Shown here: in pieces, positions 44,115 to 52,133 of the stretch
Layout: each line of letters opens with the position of its first letter
Numbering within the stretch: position 1 is the first letter of the stretch
Assembly: GCA_008933765.1 (NCBI GenBank)
Contig: WBUK01000013.1
Location: 50,343 to 114,342, forward strand
Reading direction: 5' to 3'
DNA length: 64,000 nt
From: Ignavibacteriaceae bacterium
Lineage (GTDB): Bacteria > Bacteroidota > Ignavibacteria > Ignavibacteriales > Ignavibacteriaceae
Made by a program: the position numbers and the translations under genes
Notes under the pieces: model-generated
What the model was told of the DNA's origin: nothing
Database searches by the model: none
The model's input: only the letters and a program-made list of their open reading frames with translations

Positions 44115-45668
44115 ATGGAAGAGAAAATTAAAGAATTGATGGAGCTCCGCAAGAAAGCCCGGTTGGGCGGTGGAGAAAAGAGAATTGAAGCTCAACACAA
44201 TAAAGGGAAAAAAACAGCAAGGGAAAGAATAGAACTGCTGCTTGACCCCGGCAGTTTTGAAGAATTTGATATGTTCGTAACACACCGCTGCACAGATTTC
44301 GGTCTGGAGAGTCAGCAGTACCTTTCTGATGGCGTAGTAACGGGTTACGGCACCATCGACGGGCGCTTGGTTTATGTGTTTTCGCAAGATTTCACCGTTT
44401 TTGGCGGCTCACTTTCAGAAACTTACGCCGAAAAAATCTGCAAGGTAATGGATAAAGCACTGAAAGTTGGCGCTCCGGTAATCGGAATAAACGATTCGGG
44501 TGGCGCTCGCATACAGGAAGGTGTTCAGTCACTCGCCGGATATGCGGAAATATTTGAAAGAAACATCCTCGCTTCGGGTGTTGTTCCTCAAATTTCGGCT
44601 ATTTTCGGCCCCTGCGCCGGCGGTGCGGTTTACTCACCCGCACTAACTGACTTCATCCTGATGTCACGCGATACAAGCTACATGTTTGTAACGGGCCCCA
44701 AAGTTGTTAAAACCGTAACGGGTGAAGATGTAAATGAAGAAGAGCTTGGCGGTGCGTATGTGCACGGCTCAAAATCGGGTGTTTCACATTTCATTGCTGA
44801 AGATGAAGAAGAAGGAATTATGCTGATAAGGAAACTCCTTAGCTTCATGCCGCAGAATAACCTTGAAGACCCCCCACTCGCCCACTGCGACGACCCAATC
44901 GACAGATTAGAAGACAGCCTTAACTCGATTATCCCGGATAACCCCTCAATCCCTTACGATGTTCGTGATGTTATTCACGCAGTAACGGATTATAACGAGT
45001 TCGTTGAAGTACAGCGCCACTTCGCACCTAACATAGTGGTGGGTTTCGCACGGTTCAACGGAATGTCCGTGGGAATTGTGGCAAATCAGCCAAACTACAT
45101 CGCCGGCGTGCTCGATATTAACTCTTCACGCAAGGCAGCAAGGTTTGTTCGCTTCTGCGATGCTTTCAACATCCCGGTTGTTACATTTGTTGATGTGCCC
45201 GGATTCCTCCCCGGAACGGTTCAGGAGTATGGCGGAATAATCGTTCACGGTGCAAAATTGCTCTTCGCTTACGGCGAGGCTACAGTTCCCAAAGTTACAA
45301 TAGTTCTTCGGAAAGCCTACGGCGGTGCCTACGATGTGATGGGCTCGAAACACTTGCGCGGCGATATTAACTACGCCTGGCCCACGGCTGAAATTGCCGT
45401 TATGGGCCCCAAAGGTGCCATAGAAATTTTGCACAGCAAAGAGATAAAAGGAATCGAAGACCCCGCTCAAAAAGATGAGTTCATCAAACAGAAGGAAACC
45501 GAGTATAAAGAAAAATTCGCTTCACCGTATGTTGCTGCCAAATACGGCTACATCGACGATGTGATTGAACCGAGAAATACCCGGTTCCGGGTTATCAGAG
45601 CTTTGCAATCGTTAGCGACAAAGAAAGACACTCTGCCTCCGAAAAAACACGCTAACATCCCGTTGTAA
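44115..45668 (+). CDS. mmdA: Methylmalonyl-CoA decarboxylase/propionyl-CoA carboxylase carboxyltransferase subunit
   Basis: A 517-residue biotin-dependent carboxyltransferase. The N-terminal crotonase-like half has [40 protein letters not shown] and [19 protein letters not shown]. The C-terminal half has [40 protein letters not shown] and [19 protein letters not shown]. The enzyme moves CO2 between methylmalonyl-CoA and biotin. Because a biotin carrier and membrane beta and gamma subunits follow directly and no biotin carboxylase is present, the complex is more likely a Na+-pumping methylmalonyl-CoA decarboxylase than a propionyl-CoA carboxylase. Confidence 0.9.
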   Translation: MEEKIKELMELRKKARLGGGEKRIEAQHNKGKKTARERIELLLDPGSFEEFDMFVTHRCTDFGLESQQYLSDGVVTGYGTIDGRLVYVFSQDFTVFGGSLSETYAEKICKVMDKALKVGAPVIGINDSGGARIQEGVQSLAGYAEIFERNILASGVVPQISAIFGPCAGGAVYSPALTDFILMSRDTSYMFVTGPKVVKTVTGEDVNEEELGGAYVHGSKSGVSHFIAEDEEEGIMLIRKLLSFMPQNNLEDPPLAHCDDPIDRLEDSLNSIIPDNPSIPYDVRDVIHAVTDYNEFVEVQRHFAPNIVVGFARFNGMSVGIVANQPNYIAGVLDINSSRKAARFVRFCDAFNIPVVTFVDVPGFLPGTVQEYGGIIVHGAKLLFAYGEATVPKVTIVLRKAYGGAYDVMGSKHLRGDINYAWPTAEIAVMGPKGAIEILHSKEIKGIEDPAQKDEFIKQKETEYKEKFASPYVAAKYGYIDDVIEPRNTRFRVIRALQSLATKKDTLPPKKHANIPL

Positions 45669-45683
45669 GAAGAGGAGGCTGAT

Positions 45684-46193
45684 ATGTACAAATATTTAAT
45701 CTTGTTCGGTGTTCTGCTCTTTCTTGCGGCGCCGGAAGCTTTTCCTCAAACGGATTTCGGTGTAACTGCAGATACATCGAAACAAAAAGCTACTACAGGT
45801 GAAATCAGCGACAGCATACACTTTGAAGCCACTAAAATTTGGGAAGAGGATATTAAAGGGCGCGGAACAAGCCTTACCGTTACATGGATTGGTATGGCGG
45901 TCGTCTTCTTTGCGCTTACTGCTCTTTATCTCACTTTTTCCGGCGCAAGTTTGCTGATACGCAAATCTATTGCCGGTAAACACGCAAAGGCAAATCCTGA
46001 TAAACCGGCGACGGAAAAGCCGGCAGAACTAACCGGCGAAGTGAATGCAGCCATTGCGATGGCTCTGCATTACTATCTGAGCAGTAATCACGATCAGGAA
46101 AACACCATTCTCACCATTAACAGGGTTTCGAGGATGTACTCACCGTGGAGTTCTAAAATCTACAACCTGCGACATCACCCAAGAAACTGGTAA
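45684..46193 (+). CDS. mmdD: OadG/MmdD-like membrane subunit with an exported extension
   Basis: 169 residues. A TM segment near 59-83 (SLTVTWIGMAVVFFALTALY) followed by a basic, Pro-rich cytoplasmic part matches oxaloacetate decarboxylase gamma chains, which stabilise the decarboxylase and anchor the carboxyltransferase. Before it lies an additional hydrophobic start (MYKYLILFGVLLFLAAPEAF) and about 35 polar residues. The protein either has a signal peptide with a periplasmic domain or two TM helices, longer than the usual gamma chain of about 80-120 residues. The C-terminus ends RMYSPWSSKIYNLRHHPRNW. It lies between mmdA and the biotin carrier gene, separated by 15 nt on each side. Confidence 0.75.
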   Translation: MYKYLILFGVLLFLAAPEAFPQTDFGVTADTSKQKATTGEISDSIHFEATKIWEEDIKGRGTSLTVTWIGMAVVFFALTALYLTFSGASLLIRKSIAGKHAKANPDKPATEKPAELTGEVNAAIAMALHYYLSSNHDQENTILTINRVSRMYSPWSSKIYNLRHHPRNW

Positions 46194-46208
46194 TTCAAGA
46201 GGAAGACA

Positions 46209-46646
46209 ATGAAAAAATTTAATTTTACGATTAACGGCAACGAATATAATGTTAACATAAAAAGCGTTGAAGGGAACCTCGCAGAAATAGAAGTTAATGG
46301 AACTAAATACGAGGTCGAGTTGGAAAAGAAACTCGCTCAGCCTATTACTCCAAAACTTGTGAGAGAAAGAGCCGTTCCTTCAACTGATGCAGACAGGCAA
46401 GTGGCAAAAACAACAAAACCGGCACCCAAATCTGGCGGCGTTAAAAGCCCGCTTCCCGGTACTATTATCGAAGTGTTTGTTAGAGTTGGTGACACCGTTA
46501 AAATGGGTGATAAACTGCTGATTCTTGAAGCAATGAAAATGGAAAATAAAATTGAAGCCGACAAACAAGGCACAATTAAAGATATAAAAGTAAGACCGGG
46601 CGACACAGTAATGGAAGGCGATATTCTTCTGGAAATTGGGGAATAG
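46209..46646 (+). CDS. mmdC: Biotin carrier subunit (biotinyl domain protein)
   Basis: 145 residues. A Pro/Lys-rich linker (about residues 50-75) separates an N-terminal beta-rich part (KKFNFTINGNEYNVNIKSVE) from the biotinyl domain. The domain has GVKSPLPGTIIEVFVRVGDT and ILEAMKMENKIEADKQGTI; the lysine of EAMKM is the biotinylation site (about residue 111). It shuttles carboxyl groups from the carboxyltransferase to the membrane beta subunit. The next gene starts two bases after its stop. A biotin ligase must be encoded elsewhere. Confidence 0.95.
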   Translation: MKKFNFTINGNEYNVNIKSVEGNLAEIEVNGTKYEVELEKKLAQPITPKLVRERAVPSTDADRQVAKTTKPAPKSGGVKSPLPGTIIEVFVRVGDTVKMGDKLLILEAMKMENKIEADKQGTIKDIKVRPGDTVMEGDILLEIGE

Positions 46647-46647
46647 C

Positions 46648-47787
46648 ATGCAAAGTCTTGATAATTTTTTCCGCTACACATCGTTCGCTAACATTACGAT
46701 CGGTCATGTTATCATGCTCTGTGTGGGGTTGTTTTTTATCTACCTCGCCATAAAAAAAGAGTACGAACCGCTCCTCTTGGTGCCTATTGGGTTCGGAATT
46801 ATCGTCGGGAATATCCCTTTTCTTGAAAACGCAGGATTGGGAATTGGTATCTACGAAGATGGCAGTACGCTGAATTATCTCTATTTCGGCGTGTTGAAGG
46901 GTGTTTATCCGCCGCTTATTTTCTTAGGAATTGGCGCGATGACCGACTTCTCTACTCTGCTCTCCAACCCCAAACTGATACTGCTCGGTGCGGCTGCACA
47001 GCTTGGCATATTCATCACATTTATTGGTGCTATTTCGCTCGGTTTCACACCAAACGAAGCAGCTTCAATCGGGATCATCGGCGGTGCTGATGGACCAACT
47101 GCGATCTTCCTTTCTTCAAAACTTGCACCACACCTTATCGGCGCAATTGCCATTTCGGCATATTCTTACATGGCACTCGTCCCGTTGATTCAACCCCCGG
47201 TAATGAGGTTGCTTACCAATAAGCATGAGCGGGTTATCAGAATGAAACCGCCCCGCGCTGTCTCAAAACTTGAGAAGATCATGTTCCCGATACTTGGGCT
47301 AATTCTTACAACCTTCATCTCGCCGAGCGCACTGCCGTTGCTCGGAATGCTCTTTTTTGGCAACCTGCTTAAAGAAAGCGGCGTTACAAAACGGCTGGCA
47401 GATACCGCAGCCCGACCGATGATCGATATTGTAACAATTATTCTCGGGTTAACCGTTGGGGCTTCAACGCAGGCAACAACTTTCCTGAAACCTCAGTCGA
47501 TTCTTATTTTTGGGCTTGGTGCCTTTTCATTTATCATTGCAACAGCCGGCGGAGTTTTCTTCGCAAAAATTATGAATTTGTTTCTGAAACCTGAAAACAA
47601 GATCAATCCTTTGATTGGGAACGCCGGCGTTTCTGCCGTCCCGGATAGTGCAAGGGTATCTCAGGTTGTTGGGTTAGAATACGATAAAACAAACCATCTT
47701 CTGATGCACGCTATGGCGCCAAATGTGGCAGGCGTTATCGGAAGCGCCGTTGCGGCAGGTATCCTGCTCGGCTTCATGGCAAACTAA
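46648..47787 (+). CDS. mmdB: Na+-transporting decarboxylase beta subunit (OadB/MmdB)
   Basis: A 379-residue polytopic membrane protein with about nine hydrophobic segments. It has the strongly conserved elements of OadB/MmdB: PLLLVPIGFGIIVGNIPF, YPPLIFLGIGAMTDFSTLLS, SIGIIGGADGPTAIFLSSKL (with the essential Asp of the GGADGPT loop), LLTNKHERVIRM, and GNAGVSAVPDSARVSQVVG. It decarboxylates carboxybiotin and exports Na+. ATG at 46648 is preferred to an in-frame TTG at 46636 that overlaps the upstream gene. A terminator follows, closing the mce-mmdADCB operon. Confidence 0.95.
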   Translation: MQSLDNFFRYTSFANITIGHVIMLCVGLFFIYLAIKKEYEPLLLVPIGFGIIVGNIPFLENAGLGIGIYEDGSTLNYLYFGVLKGVYPPLIFLGIGAMTDFSTLLSNPKLILLGAAAQLGIFITFIGAISLGFTPNEAASIGIIGGADGPTAIFLSSKLAPHLIGAIAISAYSYMALVPLIQPPVMRLLTNKHERVIRMKPPRAVSKLEKIMFPILGLILTTFISPSALPLLGMLFFGNLLKESGVTKRLADTAARPMIDIVTIILGLTVGASTQATTFLKPQSILIFGLGAFSFIIATAGGVFFAKIMNLFLKPENKINPLIGNAGVSAVPDSARVSQVVGLEYDKTNHLLMHAMAPNVAGVIGSAVAAGILLGFMAN

Positions 47788-47794
47788 ATTCTTT

Positions 47795-47842
47795 GGGCTT
47801 ACGGGTTTGTTTCAATAAACTGATTCGTAAGCCCTTTTTTTT
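47795..47842 (+). terminator. Terminator of the mmd operon
   Basis: gggcttacg (47795-47803) pairs perfectly with cgtaagccc (47826-47834), followed by eight T residues. Confidence 0.92.
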
Positions 47843-48026
47843 ACTTTTTTTGTTTGAATATTGTCTCAATTCTTTCTAAATTGGATAAGTAAAAAATATT
47901 TCTTTTAACCCGCATTGTGAAAATTTTGTTACATTTTTGCTGCGGACAGGGGCGGTTGAACTAAACAGTGAATTGTTCGCAGATAGTTGGTCTTTACAAT
48001 TACCGTTTCTTGTGCTCCTGGCTTGA

Positions 48027-48210
48027 CAATGCTGTGAACAGCACTCCTGTTCCCTGAGGAATACCCTCCGCTTTTGACTGAGGGTTGAGTGAATAATACT
48101 GTGAATAGCACCCTATAACAAACGATTAAACAAAAATAAAAAATATCAGCAAAACCAAAAAAATACGAAAACATAAAACAAACGAAGATTAAACAAAAAT
48201 AAAAAAATAT
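48027..48210. repeat. Two direct repeat pairs upstream of the isocitrate dehydrogenase gene
   Basis: In the 438-nt gap 47788-48225, ctgtgaa(c/t)agcac with flanking matches occurs at 48027-48044 and 48094-48111 (period 67). An A-rich unit (aacga..ttaaacaaaaataaa) occurs at 48121 and 48181 (period about 60-63). The second unit ends close to the ribosome binding site (acggag, 48214-48219) of the next gene. No other gene is visible. Confidence 0.7.
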
Positions 48211-48225
48211 ACCTACGGAGATAAA

Positions 48226-49344
48226 ATGGCAAAATATAAAATAGCTTGGTTACCGGGCGACGGCATCGGTATCGAAGTGTTGGAAGCTGCTAAAATTGTG
48301 CTCGATAAAACCGGCTTAGACGCTGAATATATTCACGGCGACATCGGTTGGGAGTTCTGGAGAACCGAAGGCGACGCTTTCCCGCAAAGAACTGTTGACC
48401 TCCTTAAAAATGTTGACGCCGCTATGTTCGGCGCTATTACCTCCAAGCCCAAAAAAGATTCCGAAGCCGAACTGATACCGGAACTGCAGGGCAAAGGGCT
48501 TATTTACAGATCACCAATCGTAAGAATGCGGCAGATGTTCGATCTTTACACTTGCCTACGCCCGACAAAAGGCTACAAAGGCAACCCGCTGAACTATAAA
48601 GATAACATCGATTTGGTGGTTTTCCGTGAGAACACCGAAGACCTCTATTGCGGCGTTGAGTTTGCGCCTGTTCCTCAGGAAGTTGCTGATATGTTAGCGA
48701 AACACTCTAAACCATTCTCGGCTTTTGGCGGTTTGCAGCCCGATGACTATGCCATTAACTGCAAAATTAACACCAAAAAAGGCTCAGAAAAGATCATCAG
48801 AGCCGCTTTTGAGTTTGCCCGCAAACATAAAAGAAGAAAAGTTACCATTATCCATAAAGCCAATGTTGTTCGCGCTACCGACGGGCTTTTCTTCGATATC
48901 GCCAAAGAAGTTAGGAAAGACTATCCTGAAATCGAAATGGACGATGCAAACATCGATGCAATCACTATGTGGCTGCTGAAGAACCCGCATAACTACGATG
49001 TGTTGGTTGCAACTAACCTGTTCGGTGATATTATTTCCGACCTTTGTGCTCAGATGGTCGGCGGGCTTGGCTTTGGTTGCTCAGGTAACATCGGTGATAA
49101 ACTTGCTGTGTTTGAACCTACTCACGGTTCGGCTCCTAAATATTTCGGGCAGTACAAAGTGAACCCTATTGCTACAATTCTTGCCGCTAAAATGATGCTC
49201 GAGTGGCTCGGCGAACAAGTGTTGGCTGATAAGGTTGAAAATGCCGTTGCACGGGTTATTCAGGAAGGTAAATTCAAAACCTACGATATGGGCGGCGACA
49301 CAAAAACCCTTGAAATGGCTGAAGCAATAGCTGCTTATATCTAA
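48226..49344 (+). CDS. Isocitrate/isopropylmalate dehydrogenase family enzyme, probable isocitrate dehydrogenase
   Basis: A 372-residue beta-decarboxylating dehydrogenase. The start IAWLPGDGIGIEVLEAAKIV is followed by the substrate region YRSPIVRMRQMFDLYTCLRP and by VVFRENTEDLYCGVEFA, where the E-N-T-E-D-x-Y form is typical of isocitrate dehydrogenase. Catalytic Lys is in TIIHKANVVRATDG, and metal-binding Asp in TNLFGDIISDL. The cofactor loop HGSAPKYFGQYKVNP carries Lys-Tyr as in NADP-type enzymes, so NADP use is possible. The aconitase-like gene nearby supports isocitrate as substrate. Decarboxylation yields 2-oxoglutarate, and the reaction is reversible in reductive pathways. A terminator follows, so it may be transcribed separately from the downstream citrate genes. 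Confidence 0.82.
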   Translation: MAKYKIAWLPGDGIGIEVLEAAKIVLDKTGLDAEYIHGDIGWEFWRTEGDAFPQRTVDLLKNVDAAMFGAITSKPKKDSEAELIPELQGKGLIYRSPIVRMRQMFDLYTCLRPTKGYKGNPLNYKDNIDLVVFRENTEDLYCGVEFAPVPQEVADMLAKHSKPFSAFGGLQPDDYAINCKINTKKGSEKIIRAAFEFARKHKRRKVTIIHKANVVRATDGLFFDIAKEVRKDYPEIEMDDANIDAITMWLLKNPHNYDVLVATNLFGDIISDLCAQMVGGLGFGCSGNIGDKLAVFEPTHGSAPKYFGQYKVNPIATILAAKMMLEWLGEQVLADKVENAVARVIQEGKFKTYDMGGDTKTLEMAEAIAAYI

Positions 49345-49354
49345 AATTTATTTA

Positions 49355-49396
49355 AAGGGGTGGGGCTTTTGATCTTTTAAGCCTCTCCCCTTTTTT
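49355..49396 (+). terminator. Terminator after the isocitrate dehydrogenase-like gene
   Basis: aaggggtggggctt (49355-49368) pairs with aagcctctcccctt (49379-49392) with one mismatch and one wobble, followed by a T run. A second weak hairpin (cccggcac/gtgtcggg with an AACC loop, near 49432-49451) lies downstream. Confidence 0.8.
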
Positions 49397-49592
49397 GCTA
49401 AAATTAACGGTTTTTACATCAATTAAACACCCGGCACAACCGTGTCGGGCTTTTATACATAAAAAGAGACCGGTATCAACAGTTTTTATAATTAAAGCAG
49501 ACTAATATCAACCGGCTCTATACTTATAAAACTGATAACTGATACACTGAAAAATTAAAACACACTGAAAAAACTTAAAAATTGAGATTAAA

Positions 49593-50126
49593 ATGAGAGA
49601 TAAAGTATTAAAAATATGGCCCGAAATCGAGTGGATTCAAAACCCCGATCTGAGAGAAAAAACTCTTCAATGCTGGATTTATGCAATCGAAAACAGCGTG
49701 CTTACACCCGAAGATTTGGATGTTATCCCCTTTTCTTTACTGATTAAAGACTGCAATGTCTCCTTTATGAATCACAAACGCACAGCTGTGCAGCTTTCCG
49801 TTGAAATCGCCAAAATTATGAAAAACAATTTTGGCGAATCGATTCAATTCAACATGGATTATGTTATTTCCGGCGCAATTCTGATTGATGTAGGCAAACT
49901 TATTGAATACGACATGAAAGACGGCAAATTGGTTACTTCGCCTGCGGGTAAATTAGTGAGGCACCCCTTCAGCGGGCTGGCTATTGCTGACAGATTCGGC
50001 GTTCCTGCAGAAGTGCAGCACATCATCGCTACTCACTCGAAAGAGGGAGACCTTGGCTACAGAACGGTTGAATCACTGATTGTTCACCACGCCGATTTCG
50101 TAAGTTTCGAACCCTTTAAAGCGTGA
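49593..50126 (+). CDS. HD-domain-like protein with an altered metal site
   Basis: 177 residues. It has the helical layout of the HD phosphohydrolase superfamily: a first His in NVSFMNHKRTAVQLS, then VISGAILIDVGKLIEYDMKD where the family usually reads GALLHDVGK. Later segments are VRHPFSGLAIADRFGVPAEV, HIIATHSKEGD and LIVHHADFVSFEP with the last Asp. The His of the defining HD pair is Ile here, so the usual two-metal site is damaged while its other ligands remain. It starts an apparent operon with the aconitase-like gene 7 nt later, suggesting it regulates or assists that pathway. Catalysis is doubtful. Confidence 0.72.
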   Translation: MRDKVLKIWPEIEWIQNPDLREKTLQCWIYAIENSVLTPEDLDVIPFSLLIKDCNVSFMNHKRTAVQLSVEIAKIMKNNFGESIQFNMDYVISGAILIDVGKLIEYDMKDGKLVTSPAGKLVRHPFSGLAIADRFGVPAEVQHIIATHSKEGDLGYRTVESLIVHHADFVSFEPFKA

Positions 50127-50133
50127 GGCAATT

Positions 50134-52125
50134 ATGGCTCAGAACCTTGTTGAAAAGTTAGTTCAACGATACTCATCGGGATACCCCGAAGGATATAAGG
50201 TGCACTCAGGGGATTATGTTATGATTCACCCAAAACATGTGATGACGCACGATAACACAGGCGCAGTTATACCTAAATTCAAAGAAACGGGCGCTACTAA
50301 ACTTTACAGCCCCCGGCAGGTGGTTCATACTTTAGACCATAACATACAGGATAAATCTGAGAAAAACCTTGAAAAATATCGCAAAATTGAGGAATTTTCA
50401 AAAGCTGTCGGTGCTGATTTTTATCCTGCCGGAAGAGGAATTGGGCACCAGATAATGATTGAAGAGGGCTACGCCTTCCCCGGCACGCTTGCTGTTGCCT
50501 CCGACAGCCACTCCAACATGTACGGCGGAATGGGCTGCCTCGGCACACCGGTTGTAAGAACCGACGCTGCAGCAATTTGGGCGACGGGCAAAACCTGGTG
50601 GCAAATCCCACCGGTTGCAAAAGTGATTCTGAAAGGTGAATTTCAACCCGGCGTTTCCGGCAAAGATTTAATTATCACACTTTGTGGTTTCTTCTCTAAA
50701 GATGAAGTGCTGAACCATGCTGTTGAGTTCACCGGAGACGGCGTTAAATACTTGACCGTTGACCAAAGGCTCGCCGTTGCGAACATGACAACGGAGTGGG
50801 GCGCTTTAGTCGGGCTTTTCCCCGTTGATGATGTTACTATTGACTGGTTGGAAAAGCGGGCTAAGTTCATCGCTCTGCGTGGGTTGGAAGGTGTAACCTC
50901 CGACGCCGATGCCGTGAACGGTGTGCACCCAAGAATTAACGAAACCACTATTGCAGCACTGAAGCAAGATATGCCGAACCTGCAACCCGATGATGGCGCT
51001 TACTACACAAAAGTTATTGAGATCGATCTTTCTGCCGTTGAACCTTGTGTTTCGGGACCCAACACCGTGAAGGTGATGAATAAAGTTTCCGAAATTAAGG
51101 ATAAAAAGGTGAAGATCGATAAAGCCTATTTGGTTTCCTGCGTAAACAGCCGCGTGGAAGATATTGCGCAGGCTGCCAAAGTGCTGAAAGGAAACAAAAT
51201 TAACCCGGGAGTTAAGTTCTATGTTGCAGCCGCTTCAAGTGAAGTGCAGGCTGAATCGGAAAAACGGGGTGACTGGCAAATCCTGATGGAAGCAGGTGCT
51301 GTTCCTCTGCCCCCGGGCTGTGGACCTTGCATCGGACTGGGCACGGGCTTGCTTGAAGCCGGCGAAACGGGAATTTCAGCTACAAATCGTAACTTCAAGG
51401 GAAGAATGGGAAGCCCTGACGCTTTCGCTTATCTGGCTTCGCCAACAGTGGTTGCACAATCTGCCATATCAGGGTATATCGACTATCCCGAAGGGTTTAA
51501 CGGGAAAAACGAAAACTCGGCTCCATTTGTTATGAACCTTTCCGCTCCGAAACCTGCGGCTGCAGTCGATGTGAAAATAATTGACGGGTTCCCTTCATCG
51601 CTTGAGGGTGAACTGATTTTCTGCCATCAGGATAATCTGAACACCGACGGAATCTACCCCGGAAAATATACCTATCAGGATGATATTACACCCGAAGGGC
51701 AGGCAGCCGTTGTGATGGAAAACTATGACCCCAAGTTCAAAGAGATGGCGGGTGCGGGCGATATTCTGATCGGCGGGTTCAACTTCGGCACGGGAAGCTC
51801 GCGTGAGCAGGCGGCTACGGCGCTTAAATACCGCGGCATTTCACTTTTAATTGCGGGCTCTTTCAGCGAGACCTACAAACGGAACGCCATTAACAACGGC
51901 TTCTTAACCATTGAAGTGCCCGAGTTAGTTGATGACCTGAAACAACGATTCGGAACCGAAAATTTATCCGTGAAACCGGGCTTGAAACTGAAAGTTGATT
52001 TTCAATCATCTACGGTTAAAATGGAGGATAAAATCTACACCTTCGGCGCTGTTGGCGAAGCAGCACAGGAACTTATTGTTGCCGGCGGATTGGAAAACTG
52101 GGTCAAAAATAACCTTAAATCATAG
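50134..52125 (+). CDS. Aconitase family enzyme (homoaconitase-like lineage)
   Basis: A 663-residue Fe-S hydro-lyase. Cluster cysteines are seen in YLVSCVNSRVEDI and PPGCGPCIGLGTGLLEAGET (CxxC). Other conserved parts are MTHDNTGAVIPKF, VASDSHSNMYGGMGCLGTPV and NRNFKGRMGSPDAFAYLASP. The C-terminal swivel domain has GGFNFGTGSSREQAATALKY and GSFSETYKRNAINNGFL. The swivel segment resembles fungal-type homoaconitases more than AcnA or AcnB. The organism has lysA and so the DAP pathway, and the neighbours are citrate enzymes, so I infer it interconverts citrate and isocitrate. It is in an operon with the HD protein and PrpD-like genes (8-nt gap). Confidence 0.85.
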   Translation: MAQNLVEKLVQRYSSGYPEGYKVHSGDYVMIHPKHVMTHDNTGAVIPKFKETGATKLYSPRQVVHTLDHNIQDKSEKNLEKYRKIEEFSKAVGADFYPAGRGIGHQIMIEEGYAFPGTLAVASDSHSNMYGGMGCLGTPVVRTDAAAIWATGKTWWQIPPVAKVILKGEFQPGVSGKDLIITLCGFFSKDEVLNHAVEFTGDGVKYLTVDQRLAVANMTTEWGALVGLFPVDDVTIDWLEKRAKFIALRGLEGVTSDADAVNGVHPRINETTIAALKQDMPNLQPDDGAYYTKVIEIDLSAVEPCVSGPNTVKVMNKVSEIKDKKVKIDKAYLVSCVNSRVEDIAQAAKVLKGNKINPGVKFYVAAASSEVQAESEKRGDWQILMEAGAVPLPPGCGPCIGLGTGLLEAGETGISATNRNFKGRMGSPDAFAYLASPTVVAQSAISGYIDYPEGFNGKNENSAPFVMNLSAPKPAAAVDVKIIDGFPSSLEGELIFCHQDNLNTDGIYPGKYTYQDDITPEGQAAVVMENYDPKFKEMAGAGDILIGGFNFGTGSSREQAATALKYRGISLLIAGSFSETYKRNAINNGFLTIEVPELVDDLKQRFGTENLSVKPGLKLKVDFQSSTVKMEDKIYTFGAVGEAAQELIVAGGLENWVKNNLKS

Positions 52126-52133
52126 GATACGAA

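Noticed and set aside
48226..52125. Lysine synthesis by the alpha-aminoadipate route (homoaconitase plus homoisocitrate dehydrogenase)
   Set aside because: lysA of the DAP pathway is present, no homocitrate synthase is seen, and the adjacent genes are citrate lyase subunits.
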